Shown here: piece by piece, positions 24,608-26,169 of the stretch | How the letters are laid out: every line of letters starts with the position of its first letter | Position numbering within the stretch: the stretch's first letter is position 1 | Assembly: GCA_000434115.1 (NCBI GenBank) | Contig: FR894022.1 | Coordinates: 20,342 to 46,510 of the forward strand | Direction of reading: 5' to 3' | DNA from: Roseburia sp. CAG:309 | Lineage (GTDB): Bacteria > Bacillota > Clostridia > Lachnospirales > Lachnospiraceae | DNA length: 26,169 nucleotides | Position numbers and translations under genes: made by a program | Notes under the pieces: generated by a model | Database searches by the model: none | Seen by the model: the letters and a program-made list of their open reading frames with translations, nothing else | What the model was told of the DNA's origin: nothing

Positions 24608-25462
24608 GTGAAATGGATTCGTCTTGTCATTGCAGCTGGTATTTTCCTGCTTTTTCTTTTGCCTGGAATAGAACTTTCCACCGGTGACTGCGAGGAAAAA
24701 ATTGTAAGATATGTGGCACTGGGAGACAGCATTGCCGGGGGATATGGGTTGAAGGATGTGCAAAACGACAGTTATGTAGCACTGGTGCAGAAAAAACTGG
24801 AGTCTGTCTGTGAAGGGGTATATGCTTGGAATTTTGGAGAAAACGGGCTAAAAAGCAAAGAACTGTTGGAACGATTGACAGATTCTTCCAATTCACACTA
24901 TGAAGAATACAATGATGCGTTAAAAGAGGCAGATCTTGTTACGGTATCGATCGGTTCCAATGATCTGATGCAGTATTTATCCCAGAGCCCGGATGTTGAA
25001 AAATTAAAAAAGGAAGGCGATGCACTGTTTTCGAAAGCATGTGAAGAGTTTCAGGTAACATTGCCGCATTTGGTAGAGGAGATTGAAAAAAGGGCACCGA
25101 AAGCGGAAATCGTTATGAATAACATTTACAATCCCTGTGATGATGTGTCATTTACGATGGAAGAGGTCTTCGGGATCAATATCAAAGGTATTGCCAGGCA
25201 GTACATTGGCAGATTGAACAACAGCTATGAGGAAATCAAGACCTTGCAAGTTTTCGCAAATTCGGGTAAAATAAAAGGAACGCCAAGGATTCAGATCGCA
25301 GATGTGAATGCTGCTTTTGCCGGCAGCCGGCAGGTGTGTGTCAACCGCATGATCTCACTGCGAGGCATTGATCCGCATCCGAATAAGACCGGGCATGCGA
25401 GGATTGCAGAGGAAGTAATTGGAGATCTGGAAAAGGATGGATTTTTTGAAAGGATTAAGTAA
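24608..25462 (+). CDS. Secreted SGNH/GDSL-family hydrolase
   Basis: This 284-residue protein has an N-terminal signal or anchor helix (WIRLVIAAGIFLLFLLPGIE). The SGNH blocks are present: ALGDSIAGGYG with nucleophile S41, NFGENGLKS, SIGSNDLM, and C-terminal GIDPHPNKTGH with H257. It is therefore an extracytoplasmic esterase or lipase-like hydrolase acting on lipids or acetylated glycans; the substrate is unknown. The start is GTG 24608, preceded by AGGGGGAAGG. The HAD phosphatase gene begins one base after its stop, so they form an operon, although one product is outside and the other inside the cell. Confidence 0.88.
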   Translation: MKWIRLVIAAGIFLLFLLPGIELSTGDCEEKIVRYVALGDSIAGGYGLKDVQNDSYVALVQKKLESVCEGVYAWNFGENGLKSKELLERLTDSSNSHYEEYNDALKEADLVTVSIGSNDLMQYLSQSPDVEKLKKEGDALFSKACEEFQVTLPHLVEEIEKRAPKAEIVMNNIYNPCDDVSFTMEEVFGINIKGIARQYIGRLNNSYEEIKTLQVFANSGKIKGTPRIQIADVNAAFAGSRQVCVNRMISLRGIDPHPNKTGHARIAEEVIGDLEKDGFFERIK

Positions 25463-25463
25463 A

Positions 25464-26129
25464 ATGGAGATAAAAGGTGCAATATTTGATCTGGATGGAA
25501 CTCTTTTGGATTCCATGTGGGTCTGGAATCAGGTGGACATCGATTTTCTCGGGAAACGTGGATTTGATGTTCCGCCGGATTATCCCAAAGCAATTGCCGC
25601 AATGGGATTTCATGAGACGGCAGAATATACGATAAAGCGGTTTGGATTAAAGGAAAAGGTGGAGGATGTGATTGCAGAATGGGATCGCATGGCAGCACAG
25701 ATGTACCACGAGAGGGTTAAGATCAAGCCGGGGGTTACAGAGGTGCTCCGGCAAATGAAACAGCAGGGGATCCATCTTGGAATCGCTACGGCTTCGTACC
25801 GCACATTATTTGAACCCTGTCTTCGTCGAAATGGTGTGTTTGAATATTTTGAGGCGGTTACGGAAACTTCTGAAGTAGCGCGTGGCAAGGGATTTCCGGA
25901 TATCTACATAAAAGCAGCAGAAAAAATGAATTGCCGGCCGGAGCAGTGTCTTGTGTTTGAAGACATAACAAAAGGCATAGAAGCCGCTGGAAATGGTGGT
26001 TTTCAGACCGTTGCGGTATACGATCCGGCAGCGCAGGCAGAGTGGGAAGAAAATAAAGCAAAAGCGGATTTTTCTATCGAGAACTTTAAGGAACTGCTCA
26101 AACCTTTAAGTTTTCTCAACCGGCAGTAG
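25464..26129 (+). CDS. HAD-family phosphatase, beta-phosphoglucomutase-like
   Basis: This 221-residue cytoplasmic HAD subfamily IA enzyme has motif I FDLDGTLLDSM with nucleophile D9 and acid/base D11, a helical cap (~15-80), motif II IATAS, motif III lysine in ARGKGFPDIY and motif IV VFEDITKGIEAA. It would act on a small phosphorylated metabolite, either as phosphatase or sugar phosphate mutase. The cap looks like that of generic phosphatases. ATG 25464 is chosen because GAAAGGA lies about 9 bases upstream; the longer frame to 25419 lies inside the hydrolase gene. The gap to that gene is one base. Confidence 0.9.
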   Translation: MEIKGAIFDLDGTLLDSMWVWNQVDIDFLGKRGFDVPPDYPKAIAAMGFHETAEYTIKRFGLKEKVEDVIAEWDRMAAQMYHERVKIKPGVTEVLRQMKQQGIHLGIATASYRTLFEPCLRRNGVFEYFEAVTETSEVARGKGFPDIYIKAAEKMNCRPEQCLVFEDITKGIEAAGNGGFQTVAVYDPAAQAEWEENKAKADFSIENFKELLKPLSFLNRQ

Positions 26130-26136
26130 TTCAATC

Positions 26137-26165
26137 TTGACGGAATGCAGAATTTCGTGTAAAAT
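26137..26165 (+). promoter_or_regulatory. Sigma-A promoter leading out of the window
   Basis: TTGACG (26137-26142), a 17-base spacer and TAAAAT (26160-26165) form a near-consensus promoter after the HAD gene, presumably for a gene just beyond the window. No coding sequence follows within view. Confidence 0.7.
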
Positions 26166-26169
26166 TAGA

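Overview
The window looks like chromosome of a low-to-mid GC anaerobic Firmicute, most likely a gut Lachnospiraceae (class Clostridia). The grounds are strong AGGAGG-type ribosome binding sites, frequent GTG/TTG starts, sigma-A promoters, short-form clostridial SerA and IlvD types, a TrpXYZ-type importer and a GH36 glycosidase. It is densely coding, has no gene-free stretch over 300 bases, and shows no rRNA, tRNA, CRISPR array, IS element or phage gene. The genus is inferred from style only.

Region 1 (1-4784): surface-glycan type genes. Two paralogous DUF4874/DUF4832 proteins lie tail to tail and share a TTAA at their stop codons. A Wzx-like polysaccharide flippase follows, with its stop overlapping a GTG-started NTP_transf_5 nucleotidyltransferase.

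Region 2 (4837-8806): the most unusual part. A 124-residue protein with its own near-consensus promoter starts with a lasso-type YxxPxI leader motif, continues into an EGVYAASG-C junction holding its only cysteine, and then becomes beta-rich. Facing it are an ABC exporter and a fused PqqD-like/HPr-kinase-like protein. Divergent from the kinase is a small Ser/His S26-type signal peptidase. Kinase and peptidase are driven by one perfect 13-bp inverted repeat carrying TGCTATAAT on each strand. Together with the nucleotidyltransferase this looks like a leader-guided modification, export and processing system related to paeninodin-type lasso clusters, but with no lasso cyclase or B2 protease in view.

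Region 3 (8811-11079): a GH36 alpha-galactosidase behind a promoter with a 21-bp-spaced direct repeat, ended by a bidirectional terminator.

Region 4 (11099-21329): a divergently transcribed XRE regulator, then a long run leuB-ilvD-ilvB-serC-serA-trpX-trpY-trpZ. No promoter or terminator is visible inside it until a hairpin after the ATPase gene, so branched-chain amino acid synthesis, serine synthesis and an amino-acid-type ABC importer are probably co-transcribed.

Region 5 (21345-26169): folC; a Na+/Pi cotransporter-PhoU fusion preceded by 11-bp-periodic PhoP boxes; a secreted SGNH hydrolase directly followed by a HAD phosphatase; and a good promoter leading out of the window.
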